The translations under genes were made by a program, and so were the position numbers. Below are positions 1 to 6,831 of a DNA stretch of 36,234 bases, piece by piece. The stretch spans positions 1 through 36,234 of the forward strand of contig CAYYJS010000033.1 in NCBI GenBank assembly GCA_964472315.1. Reading direction: 5' to 3'. Numbering within the stretch: the stretch's first letter is position 1; each line of letters opens with the position of its first letter. A model generated the notes under the pieces. It was given only the letters and a program-made list of their open reading frames with translations, had not been told where the DNA came from and ran no database searches. The DNA is from CAYYJS01 sp964472315. Lineage in GTDB: Bacteria; Verrucomicrobiota; Kiritimatiellia; UBA8416.

Positions 1-41
1 CCACTCCATCATTTACCCCGCCCCGCCCTCCATCATTTATC

Positions 42-140
42 CTGAACGCGCTCATATGCCCGGAGATCGAACGTAAGCGCGGACGCCCGCCCAAATACGG
101 CCCCACCCCAACCCGGACGGAATACAGGCTGGTCTTTTGA
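42..140 (+). pseudogene. Possible 3' remnant of a transposase-like gene
   Basis: An open frame without a start runs to a TGA at 138-140. Its last residues include the basic motif KRGRPPKYG, of a kind seen in some DDE transposases and DNA-binding proteins. The upstream part lies in a 'ccatcatt' repeat-like tract and does not look coding, so only the tail would be a relic. No inverted terminal repeat or target duplication is visible. The identification rests on one short motif and may be wrong. Confidence 0.2.
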
Positions 141-214
141 GAACCTATAAGGGCCAGTGCGGCGCGGAAAGTGACTTCGCCGTCCTCAGGGATCCGCTCA
201 TCGTCCCACCACAC

Positions 215-338
215 CGTCTCACCCTCCGGCAGCGGGTTCACAGCCCCCGCTGTACTGCCCGGGACAGCAGGCGCTACCTGCCTGAGCGAGTGCGCCTGAC
301 TGCGAGCATAATCGCTCAGGCAGGCTCGCAGTCAGGCG
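215..338. repeat. Repeat copy A downstream of toxin module 1
   Basis: Bases 215-284 match 1190-1259 at 62 of 70 positions. The block contains a 7-bp stem (230-236 with 246-252, 9-base loop) conserved with the same geometry in the other copy. It continues into two interleaved perfect inverted repeats: 277-289 with 312-324 (13 bp) and 293-307 with 324-338 (15 bp). It lies just past the stop of the PIN toxin at 365, and the other copy lies past the stop of the second toxin. The conserved stem suggests a structured element, such as a terminator-like, REP-like or cassette-boundary sequence. No tract of T follows it on either strand. Confidence 0.7.
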
Positions 339-364
339 AGCATCCTGCTCTCCCGTCACCGACA

Positions 365-805
365 TCAACCCAGAACGGGCGCCGACAGTCCGGCCGCCAG
401 GGCCAAGGCATGCTGACGACGATCGAAGGTCAGAAACTCCGGGAGTCCCAGAACCAGTGCGGCAGCGACATGGAGGATGTCGAGAGATCGCGTACCGAGC
501 GTCTCCGCGTGCAGGACACTGAGTCGTTCCGCTTCAATCGTCAGATCCATCAGCGCCGAAGGCGCATGAACCAGGACACCCGATGCCAGATCGGCCAGCA
601 TGGCATTGAGCGACGCGTCACGTTGCGCCGGTGAGATTTCCTTTCTGAAGACCCGCAAGCGCAAGGCGTTTCGGAATTCCAACTGGTGCAACCAGGTAAC
701 GGGCAGCGGCACCGTCTGCCGCTTCATTCGCGCTACAGCCGCAACCGTATGCGCATCCGGCGCATACAGGGAGCACAGAAACCCCGTATCGGCATAGGCC
801 TTCAT
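365..805 (-). CDS. vapC: PIN-domain toxin (VapC type) of module 1
   Basis: This 146-residue protein has the size and motif order of a single PIN domain, the Mg-dependent ribonuclease fold of VapC toxins that cleave tRNA or other RNA. The four expected acidic residues are visible: D6 in YADTG, E43 in QLEFRNAL, D109 in SLDILHVA and D128 in LTFDRR. All catalytic positions are therefore intact. Its start overlaps the antitoxin stop by four bases (ATGA, 802-805), which implies translational coupling and the usual antitoxin-first order. Expression should depend on the promoter in front of the antitoxin. The gene is followed within 30 bases by repeat copy A. A solitary RNA-processing PIN nuclease is unlikely given the antitoxin partner. 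The family call is secure; the RNA target cannot be read from sequence. Confidence 0.88.
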   Translation of the reverse strand: MKAYADTGFLCSLYAPDAHTVAAVARMKRQTVPLPVTWLHQLEFRNALRLRVFRKEISPAQRDASLNAMLADLASGVLVHAPSALMDLTIEAERLSVLHAETLGTRSLDILHVAAALVLGLPEFLTFDRRQHALALAAGLSAPVLG

Positions 806-1044
806 CGCTCACCGCGGGATTCGGACACCAGGTCGGTACCGGTGGTGGACAGCACCTTGTCCCCGTATGCCGCCCGGATTCTTGCCAGGAAATCCGGCTT
901 CGCGATGCGCCGCTTGCGTTCGTGCGGGGAAAGCACGGCCACCGGCACCCCGCGTCGTTGCACCTCGACGGATTCGCCGCCGGCCACCCATCCCAGCACA
1001 ATGGTCGTGTCATGCTTCAGTTCTCGAATGGTGGTTGTTTTCAT
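802..1044 (-). CDS. vapB: Phd/YefM-like antitoxin of module 1
   Basis: An 80-residue protein beginning MKTTTIRELKHDTT. This is the short N-terminal DNA-binding segment typical of Phd/YefM and related antitoxins, followed by the strand-rich ESVEVQRRGVPVAVL segment. The charged C-terminal part would bind and inhibit the toxin. An in-frame ATG at 1066-1068 would add eight residues, but it lies between the -35 and -10 elements of the likely promoter, so the ATG at 1042-1044 is preferred. No Shine-Dalgarno sequence precedes this start, consistent with a near-leaderless mRNA. It overlaps the toxin by four bases. The antitoxin probably represses its own promoter; two direct copies of TGTGTCACG flank the -10 element and are candidate operators. 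Confidence 0.82.
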   Translation of the reverse strand: MKTTTIRELKHDTTIVLGWVAGGESVEVQRRGVPVAVLSPHERKRRIAKPDFLARIRAAYGDKVLSTTGTDLVSESRGER

Positions 1045-1045
1045 G

Positions 1046-1081
1046 CGTGACACAATAACGTGACACATGGGACCATGTCAA
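1046..1081 (-). promoter_or_regulatory. Promoter and putative operator of antitoxin-toxin module 1
   Basis: On the minus strand TTGACA (1076-1081) and TTATTG (1053-1058) are separated by exactly 17 bases, a good sigma-70-type promoter. Transcription would begin near 1046, one or two bases before the ATG at 1044. The nonamer TGTGTCACG occurs twice as a direct repeat (1059-1067 and 1046-1054), bracketing the -10 element, where a bound antitoxin would block polymerase. Confidence 0.6.
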
Positions 1082-1189
1082 CCCTCAAGCACGACGCGAG
1101 CCTACGAATGAGGCGCCCCCGTACGGCAGGCGCCACCTGCCTGATCGAGTACGCTCGCAGACAGGCGATCCTGCCACTCACCCACGCAC

Positions 1190-1259
1190 CGGCTCACCCA
1201 CCGGCAGCGGGTTCATGGCCCCCGCTGTACTGGCCGGTACAGCAGGCGCTACGAGCCTG
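1190..1259. repeat. Repeat copy B downstream of toxin module 2
   Basis: Matches 215-284 at 62 of 70 positions without gaps. The central stem CAGCGGG/CCCGCTG (1205-1211 with 1221-1227) is identical to that of copy A, and the mismatches fall outside it, as expected if the hairpin matters. It lies 122 bases past the stop of the second PIN toxin. A tract just upstream (1138-1175) also resembles the palindromic part of copy A, but with the order changed or partly deleted. Confidence 0.7.
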
Positions 1260-1325
1260 CTGCTCTCCCCCACACCCCGCCGGGAACGCCAGTCTCCGCA
1301 CTGGCTATCCATCTCGCCTTTCCGC

Positions 1326-1355
1326 ATTCGTGTCTATTCGCGTTCATTCGTGGTT
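1326..1355. repeat. Three tandem 10-bp ATTCG units
   Basis: The units ATTCGTGTCT, ATTCGCGTTC and ATTCGTGGTT follow one another without gaps at a 10-base period, close to one DNA helical turn. They sit 27 bases beyond the stop of the second PIN toxin. I recall similar 'attcgtgtctattcgcg' tracts from intergenic DNA of PVC bacteria, but cannot verify this here. Confidence 0.6.
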
Positions 1356-1381
1356 CAACATCTTTCAGGCACGAAAGCACC

Positions 1382-1810
1382 TCACATCCGAAACGCCGCC
1401 GTGAAGCCCTCCTTGGCGGCGGCTTCGCTCAGGCGCTGGGCCAGGCAGACGATTTCCATCCGGCCGGGGTCGTGGTCCGTCGCAATCATGGCCGCGGCCA
1501 ACTGTAACGCATCGGCCGCGCGCAGCGGATGCACACGCAACATCCGTTCGGCCGTCCTCCGGCACGCTTCTCCCGGCAGAACTTCATCCCAACCGCTGCG
1601 CAATTCCAGCAGGCGTCGTTCGGCGGCGCGCATGCCTTCCGCGTTCAAGCGTCCCTCGCGCAGCAGGCGCATCAACGCTGACAGACATTCCACCGGCGTC
1701 CCCCACCAGGTGACCATGGCGGGATCCTGCGCCAGCAGACGCGCCATGTCCTCGGTATGCGCCTGTCGCACAAGGAGCGGCACGATTCCAGAGGCGTCCC
1801 AGTACCTCAT
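1382..1810 (-). CDS. vapC: PIN-domain toxin (VapC type) of module 2, fourth acid altered
   Basis: A 142-residue PIN-domain protein starting MRYWDASGIVPLL. The frame can be opened further upstream, but the ATG at 1808-1810 overlaps the antitoxin stop by four bases (ATGA) and begins the PIN fold directly, so it is chosen. Recognisable acidic positions are D5, E41 and D100 in RAADALQLA. The segment where most relatives carry the fourth aspartate reads VCLAQRLSEAA, so that residue appears replaced by alanine (about A124). Three acids can still bind metal in some PIN proteins, so activity may be reduced rather than lost. It is only distantly similar to the module 1 toxin, so the two modules are not a recent duplication. 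Confidence 0.85.
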   Translation of the reverse strand: MRYWDASGIVPLLVRQAHTEDMARLLAQDPAMVTWWGTPVECLSALMRLLREGRLNAEGMRAAERRLLELRSGWDEVLPGEACRRTAERMLRVHPLRAADALQLAAAMIATDHDPGRMEIVCLAQRLSEAAAKEGFTAAFRM

Positions 1811-2109
1811 CGGGCCTCCTCCCGATCCGCCAGAAGGGCATCCAGGATGTCGCCTCCGGCCTCGGAGGCCGGCATCGGCAGCGCGCCGAGCGCCTTCGCA
1901 TCGAGAGGGGTCCGTGCCGTTCGCAGCAACCCGCGCCGCACCAGATCGGCCTGCCATGGCGCGTCGCCGCGGGCTGATGAACCGGTGACCGGTTCGAGGC
2001 GGGCCACGGGGTGCTGCCGATCCACGATCAGAATCGACTCACCATCCCGGACCCGCGCGAGCATCTCGCTCAGGTGATTCCGCGTATAGGAAATGTTGGC
2101 TTTGTTCAT
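1807..2109 (-). CDS. vapB: Phd/YefM-like antitoxin of module 2
   Basis: A 100-residue protein whose start, MNKANISYTRNHLSEMLARV, and following segment ESILIVDRQHPVARLEPV match the Phd/YefM antitoxin pattern: a short N-terminal DNA-binding fold, then a variable toxin-binding tail. The tail ends in an acidic helix (DILDALLADREEAR) that would occupy the toxin active site. It overlaps the toxin start by four bases. The ATG at 2107-2109 lies six bases after a strong -10 element and has no Shine-Dalgarno sequence, so its mRNA is probably leaderless, as in module 1. Confidence 0.85.
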   Translation of the reverse strand: MNKANISYTRNHLSEMLARVRDGESILIVDRQHPVARLEPVTGSSARGDAPWQADLVRRGLLRTARTPLDAKALGALPMPASEAGGDILDALLADREEAR

Positions 2110-2144
2110 GACGCCAATATAGCCATGTTATGAAGGCCAGTCAA
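2110..2144 (-). promoter_or_regulatory. Promoter of antitoxin-toxin module 2
   Basis: On the minus strand TTGACT (2139-2144) and TATATT (2116-2121) are separated by exactly 17 bases. Only six bases lie between the -10 and the ATG at 2107-2109, so transcription should begin at or next to the start codon. The arrangement copies that of module 1 although the surrounding bases differ. Confidence 0.65.
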
Positions 2145-2399
2145 GTATGAACGCGCCGTGTCATCGGGTATTGTGTCCGTCCGCCATCCCATTCGCTTCT
2201 AAGCAAGACCGAAGCGCCGCCTAGCATGAGACGAACAGGGAGACGCGATGGTGTGGGCAGTCGATCGAAGCCGATCGTCATCGGATGGGAGACACAAGAT
2301 GCAATCGGAGATGAAAACGGTTTGTTTGGACGTGGCCGGCGACTGCGTGGCGGTCGGCCGCGCGCCGGGATGCTAGCCCCCCCGCGAGCGCGCCCGCGC
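2145..2399. other. Intergenic stretch, no confident gene
   Basis: Nothing here is clearly functional. A 25-codon open frame, 2299-2376 on the plus strand, follows a GGGAG sequence and would encode a small peptide with three cysteines; it is too short to call. A GC-rich hairpin (2386-2391 with 2396-2401) overlaps the stop of the next minus-strand gene but lacks a T tract. Confidence 0.4.
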
Positions 2400-4109
2400 T
2401 CAGCGAAACAGCGTATCGATGCCCATCGCCTGCTTGCGGGCGAACTTCGGCAGCAGGCGGTGCCGCCATGGCGACAGGAGCGGGTACAGCAGGCTGAGCA
2501 GTCGCAGCGTCAGGACGCTATCGAGAAAGCGGTACCCGCGCTGGCGCCGCAGAAACAGCCGGCGCATCAACCCATGGAGCCGCACCGGCGCATGGCGCTC
2601 CGGTCCGAAGTCGAACTTGAGCGCATAGCGGGGTTGCCATTTGCGGCGATACGTCTTCTTGAGCACCTTCAGACGCACGATGGCGTTGGCATCGTCGTTC
2701 CCGAAGATGTAGGTCCGTAGCGCGAGCAGCAGTTCGAATGTATCGCGTTGAAACGCCAGGCCGAAGTCCGGCAACCCATGCGCGGCGGCCAGATGCCGCA
2801 TGATGTCGAGCTTCCGCAACGCCGCTTCGCCTTCCTCGATGCATAAGCCGTGGTTGCTCACCATCAGACGCAGTATACGCCGGAGCATGGGGTTGATGAG
2901 GAACCGGTCCCAGTATGTGAACAAGAGCGGCGGCACGCGCAGGCGCCGGAAGAAGAGCTTCTGCGCCGCGAATTCGCGGATGTACAGCAGTTCGTGGATG
3001 ACATCGTCCGACACCGTCAAGAACATCAGAAACGCATCCGGATCGGCGCCCGGGAGCCGTTCGGCGCAGAAGTCGCGTACGGCCTCCTCGCACGAGCGTC
3101 CGCGACAGAGGGCGGCGGTGACGAAGACGTTGAGTTCCACCCAGATCGACGAGTTCTCGATGAACGTCAGCCGCCGAAACTTGCCCCAACCGCCGGTCTG
3201 ACACCAGACGCTGGCGCCGACCAGGCGCGGCGCCCCGGCGAGCCCTTCCAGATAGCGTTCGTACGCCCAACCGACAAAGGCGGGGAATTCCCCGAATCCC
3301 TCGTATTCGCGCCGCGCCTGAAACTCGACAAGCGTCTTCAGCTCGGTGCGGAAAAAATGTCGGTTCAACGGAAGATAGCGGAAGAAGTCGGACTCTCCAT
3401 ACTTCATCGAGATGACGAGATGTTCGCTCCGGATGTCGCCGAAGACCTTGCGGAATGTGCCGCGGTGCCACATCAAGTCACCGATGGCATAGGCGCCGAT
3501 GCTCCAGGTACGGAAGAAAAGGGTCCGGTCGCACTGCTCGAAGACCGGCAGCAGCTCCTTGAGAAAGAACCGCGCGTGCGCGGGGGTGCGCAGGAGCAGG
3601 CGACTGTGGAAGTGCCCCTTGGTGCCGATCGCATCGGTCTCGCCGAACCGGCAGACGACACCGGCGATCTCGGGAAAGCGGTTCAACAGCTCCGTCAGCC
3701 GATCCCTCAGCCAGCGGACACGCGCCGTCCGACCACGCACCTGCCGGTCCAGCGCCGGACATGTGAACATCACATCGGTTGTCACCAGGACGCGCATCCC
3801 GTGCCTGCGCGCCACCTCAAGCAACCGACCGAACAATGCCTGATATCGTTCGACGATCCGGTTGAGCGCTTCCGGGTAGCCGTCCCACGGCGCCAGGTGC
3901 GCCACGTCATCCAGCGTCACGGTGTTGTACCCGGCGGCCGCGGCCGCGGTGACAAACGTGTCGAAATCGGCGATGACCACGTCGGCGCGCGCGCCCTCCA
4001 GCAGGCCGCACTTCTCGACATGGTGGAACGGCGCTTTGGACCAATCGATACGCTTCTTCGTGTAGCCCCTGAAGAACGGACCGATACCATCGATGATCAA
4101 CCACTCCAT
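2400..4109 (-). CDS. Uncharacterised TIM-barrel, glycoside-hydrolase-like protein
   Basis: A 569-residue protein without a signal peptide or membrane segment. The N-terminal part (GYNTVTLDD near residue 60, RVLVTTDV near 107, RFGETDAIG near 154, SVWCQTGGWGKF near 300) has the alternating strand/helix pattern and short acidic strand ends of a (beta/alpha)8 barrel. The RFGE motif recalls the core of GH67-like enzymes, where such a glutamate can be catalytic. The C-terminal 250 residues are helical and basic, with no family I recognise. A Shine-Dalgarno AAGG/AGG lies upstream, partly inside a 6-bp hairpin (4117-4122 with 4129-4134). It is divergent from the PHP-GT4 gene, with a 172-base shared control region. 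A role in glycan turnover is inferred; the exact family is unknown. Confidence 0.6.
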   Translation of the reverse strand: MEWLIIDGIGPFFRGYTKKRIDWSKAPFHHVEKCGLLEGARADVVIADFDTFVTAAAAAGYNTVTLDDVAHLAPWDGYPEALNRIVERYQALFGRLLEVARRHGMRVLVTTDVMFTCPALDRQVRGRTARVRWLRDRLTELLNRFPEIAGVVCRFGETDAIGTKGHFHSRLLLRTPAHARFFLKELLPVFEQCDRTLFFRTWSIGAYAIGDLMWHRGTFRKVFGDIRSEHLVISMKYGESDFFRYLPLNRHFFRTELKTLVEFQARREYEGFGEFPAFVGWAYERYLEGLAGAPRLVGASVWCQTGGWGKFRRLTFIENSSIWVELNVFVTAALCRGRSCEEAVRDFCAERLPGADPDAFLMFLTVSDDVIHELLYIREFAAQKLFFRRLRVPPLLFTYWDRFLINPMLRRILRLMVSNHGLCIEEGEAALRKLDIMRHLAAAHGLPDFGLAFQRDTFELLLALRTYIFGNDDANAIVRLKVLKKTYRRKWQPRYALKFDFGPERHAPVRLHGLMRRLFLRRQRGYRFLDSVLTLRLLSLLYPLLSPWRHRLLPKFARKQAMGIDTLFR

Positions 4110-4148
4110 GAGCCTGCCTTCCGATTAAGGAAGGTTCCGAGCATGCGG

Positions 4149-4252
4149 GCGTTGTGTTAGGAAACGATGAGAGCGCGGCGCCGTGTGGCGCGCATTGGCG
4201 CGGGGCTCATGGGCGGCCGGCCCATCCGCCTTGCGAAAGTCTAACACAACGC
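4149..4252. promoter_or_regulatory. 12-bp inverted repeat in the divergent control region
   Basis: GCGTTGTGTTAG (4149-4160) is matched perfectly by its reverse complement CTAACACAACGC (4241-4252), with 80 bases between the arms. It lies between two divergent genes that start at 4109 and 4282. One arm is 40-51 bases from the left start and the other 30-41 bases from the right start, so a dimeric regulator binding both arms could control both promoters through a loop. Confidence 0.45.
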
Positions 4253-4281
4253 TCCCACGCGTCTAATATGGCCGGTGTTTC

Positions 4282-6744
4282 ATGGGTGTCATGGATACGG
4301 AAACCATGTCTTGCGGCAACGCCCGAGGGTACGGAACGGCAGGCGAGGGCGGGGCGCGGCGCTCGAAGGCCGATCTTCACATTCACAGCAAGTACTCCGA
4401 CCGACCGACCGAGTGGTTTCTCCGGCGTATCGGAGCGCCGGAGAGTTTCGTGGAGCCGCGCGCGGTGTATGACCGGTGCCGGGCGGCCGGCATGGACTAT
4501 GTAACGATCTCCGACCACAACTGCATTCGCGGCGCGCTGGAAATCGCGGACCTGCCCGGCGTCTTCATCTCGTCCGAGCTGACCACGTACTTTCCCGAGG
4601 ACCGCTGCAAGATCCACTGTGTCGTTTCGGGCATTTCCGCGCGGCACTTCGACGAGCTGCAGGAGGTGCGCCAGAACATCTACGAGCTGCGCGACTACCT
4701 GCGGTGCAACGGCATCATACATACCATTGCGCATCCCCTGTACCGCATCAACGACCGGCTGACCGTGGCGCATTTCGAGAAGCTGCTGGTGATGTTCGAC
4801 CGTTTCGAAACGATCAACGGCGCCCGCAACAACCGCGCCTGCGCGATCGCGCGGGCCATCATGGAATCGCTTGACGAAACCGCGTACATGCGGCTGGCGG
4901 ACCGGCACGACATCGCGCCCTGCGGCGCGACGCCGTGGATCAAGTCGTTCACGGGCGGCAGCGACGATCACGGCGGGCTCTACGCGGCCTCCGCCTACAC
5001 CGAAACGCCATATGCCGCGACGGTCTTCGATTTTCTGGACCACCTGCGCGAGGGGCGGCATGCCGCGGCGGGAACCGGCGGTTCGAGCCTGCAGCTTGCC
5101 CATTCGCTGGTCCATATCGCACAGGCCTACATCCACGATCGCCTTGCCGGCAGCGCCGGCGCCGAGTTGATCGGCACGCTCTTCCGCAACCTCGGGGGCG
5201 CGCTCGACGCCACCCCGGAACGCGTCAACCCGGTGCGCGCGACCGCCCGGCGCATTTTAGCGCCGATCGTCCGGCGCCAGAAGCTGCGGCAGTTGTCGGA
5301 GACCGAACGCCTGCTGGTCGAGGAATTTCGCCTGATCGCCGCGCAGCCACCCGCGGTGGACGCACACGCGGACGAACCGTACGAGGCGCGCTACGCGCTC
5401 GTTTCCCGACTGGCGCACCAGCTCAGCTATACGTTCATCAGTCGCGGCATCGAGCAGCTCAAGGCCGGCTCGCTGCTGGATGCCGTCCAGTCCGCGGCCT
5501 CGCTGAGTCCCGTACTCCTGGGCATCGCGCCGTATTTGACGGCGTTCTCGGCACAGCACAAGGACAGCGCCTTCCTGCGTGAACTCAGCGCCGTCTACCC
5601 CGCCGGAAAACCCGCGTTTACCGGGCGTGGCGGCAAAGCCTGGATCACCGACACGTTCAACGATGTCAACGGCGTGGCCAAGACAATCCACAAGTTGGCG
5701 TCGCTGGCCGAACAAGCCGGCCGGCCCATCACGGTGCTGACCTCGCTGGCCGCCGACAGTGTCGGCAGCCATCCGTTCGCCATTCGGAACTTCCCGCCCG
5801 TCGGCACGTTTGCCGTACCCGAGTACCCCGAACTGGCCATCGCGCTGCCGCCGGTGCTGGACATCGTTCGCTACATCGAGGCCTCCGACTTCGAGGAACT
5901 GATCATCTCGACACCGGGGCCGATGGGTCTCATCGGCCTGCTCGCGGCGCGGTTGCTTGGCTTGCCCGCGCAGGGCGTCTATCACACCGACTTCCCGCTC
6001 TATATCGAGCGCTGGACGGACGATGAAGCGATGGGCCAGCTGACACGCCGCTTCATGCGCTGGTTCTATGGCAAGATGACGAAGATCCATGCGCCGACCC
6101 GCGCCTATATGGCCGAGTTGGAGATGCTGGGCTTCGATCGCGCCGTGCTCGACGTCCTGCCGCGCGGCGTCGATCTCCACGATTTCAATCCCTCGTTCCG
6201 ACAGCCGGACTTCTGGCGCCGCTTCGGCTTGAACGGCGCCGCCGTCAAGTTCGTCTACGTCGGTCGCGTATCGTCCGAGAAGAACATCGATGTGCTGCTG
6301 CAGGCTTTCCGCATGCTGATCGCACAAGGGCAGTCGGTCGAGTTGGCCGTTGTCGGCGACGGACCCGACCTGGCGCGTCTGCGCGGGGCATACGGGGATG
6401 TTCCCGGCCTGACGTTCACCGGCTACCTGCACGGAGCCGCCCTGGCCGCCGCCTATGCCAGTTCGTACGCGCTCGTGTTCCCCAGCATGAGCGATACCTT
6501 CGGCAACGTCGTCCTCGAGGCGCATGCCTGCGGCATTCCGGCGATCGTATCCGACAAGGGCGGTCCGCAGGAGATCGTACGCGCCCACGATTCGGGCATG
6601 GTTGTCGACGCCCAGACGCCCGAGCCTTTCGCCGCGGCCATGCATCGGCTGATCGCCGACACCGACGCCTACGCCCGATACTGCCGGAACGCGCTGGCCT
6701 CCGCCCAGGACAGTCGCTGGGAACTTGTCCTCGCGAAGCTGTAG
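4282..6744 (+). CDS. PHP-domain phosphoesterase fused to a GT4 glycosyltransferase
   Basis: An 820-residue two-domain protein. The N-terminal PHP domain shows its metal ligands in order: H33 and H35 in DLHIHSKYSD, ISDHN near 77, a glutamate in SSELTTYF near 97, HTIAHPLY near 153, and GGSDDHGG near 225. PHP domains hydrolyse phosphoesters with a multinuclear metal site. After a helical linker, a GT4-type (GT-B fold) glycosyltransferase starts near residue 455 (TDTFNDVNGVAKT). It has VYVGRVSSEKN near 660 and the nucleotide-sugar motif SDTFGNVVLEAHACG near 740, where the first acid of EX7E is aspartate. Start choice is uncertain: ATGs at 4282, 4291 and 4306 are all possible and no good Shine-Dalgarno is seen. 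The fusion suggests glycosyl transfer coupled to removal of a phosphate group. It may be soluble or peripheral at the membrane, since no membrane segment is visible. Confidence 0.85.
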   Translation: MGVMDTETMSCGNARGYGTAGEGGARRSKADLHIHSKYSDRPTEWFLRRIGAPESFVEPRAVYDRCRAAGMDYVTISDHNCIRGALEIADLPGVFISSELTTYFPEDRCKIHCVVSGISARHFDELQEVRQNIYELRDYLRCNGIIHTIAHPLYRINDRLTVAHFEKLLVMFDRFETINGARNNRACAIARAIMESLDETAYMRLADRHDIAPCGATPWIKSFTGGSDDHGGLYAASAYTETPYAATVFDFLDHLREGRHAAAGTGGSSLQLAHSLVHIAQAYIHDRLAGSAGAELIGTLFRNLGGALDATPERVNPVRATARRILAPIVRRQKLRQLSETERLLVEEFRLIAAQPPAVDAHADEPYEARYALVSRLAHQLSYTFISRGIEQLKAGSLLDAVQSAASLSPVLLGIAPYLTAFSAQHKDSAFLRELSAVYPAGKPAFTGRGGKAWITDTFNDVNGVAKTIHKLASLAEQAGRPITVLTSLAADSVGSHPFAIRNFPPVGTFAVPEYPELAIALPPVLDIVRYIEASDFEELIISTPGPMGLIGLLAARLLGLPAQGVYHTDFPLYIERWTDDEAMGQLTRRFMRWFYGKMTKIHAPTRAYMAELEMLGFDRAVLDVLPRGVDLHDFNPSFRQPDFWRRFGLNGAAVKFVYVGRVSSEKNIDVLLQAFRMLIAQGQSVELAVVGDGPDLARLRGAYGDVPGLTFTGYLHGAALAAAYASSYALVFPSMSDTFGNVVLEAHACGIPAIVSDKGGPQEIVRAHDSGMVVDAQTPEPFAAAMHRLIADTDAYARYCRNALASAQDSRWELVLAKL

Positions 6745-6752
6745 GCCTACAG

Positions 6753-6767
6753 CGAGCGGTTCGCTCG
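6753..6767. terminator. Short hairpin between convergent glycosyltransferase genes
   Basis: CGAGCG (6753-6758), loop GTT, then CGCTCG (6762-6767), nine bases after the stop of the PHP-GT4 gene and before the oppositely directed GT4 gene ending at 6832. There is no T tract, so a role in termination or mRNA end protection is only a suggestion. Confidence 0.3.
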
Positions 6768-6831
6768 GCCGCGGACGATAGGCCCTTGTCGGGGGCAGGC
6801 GGGCGGCACACGCGTCCGGCGGCCCGGCCGC

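Larger units (their letters stand above)
1069..1381. other. Intergenic stretch between the two toxin modules
   Basis: No coding sequence is supported here. It holds the -35 of module 1 (1076-1081), a palindromic tract 1138-1168 related to 277-338, repeat copy B (1190-1259), a 6-bp stem-loop (1288-1293 with 1300-1305), and three tandem 10-base units each starting ATTCG (1326-1355). Confidence 0.6.

Noticed and set aside
215..338. Integron attC site
   Set aside because: No RYYYAAC or GTTRRRY core sites are seen and there is no integrase in the window, although toxin modules followed by palindromes first suggested it.
2850..4160. Plus-strand open frame opposite the TIM-barrel gene
   Set aside because: The minus-strand reading has coherent strand/helix patterns and a ribosome site; the plus reading does not.
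5257..6645. Minus-strand open frame inside the PHP-GT4 gene
   Set aside because: Antisense to conserved GT4 motifs; no ribosome site or domain.
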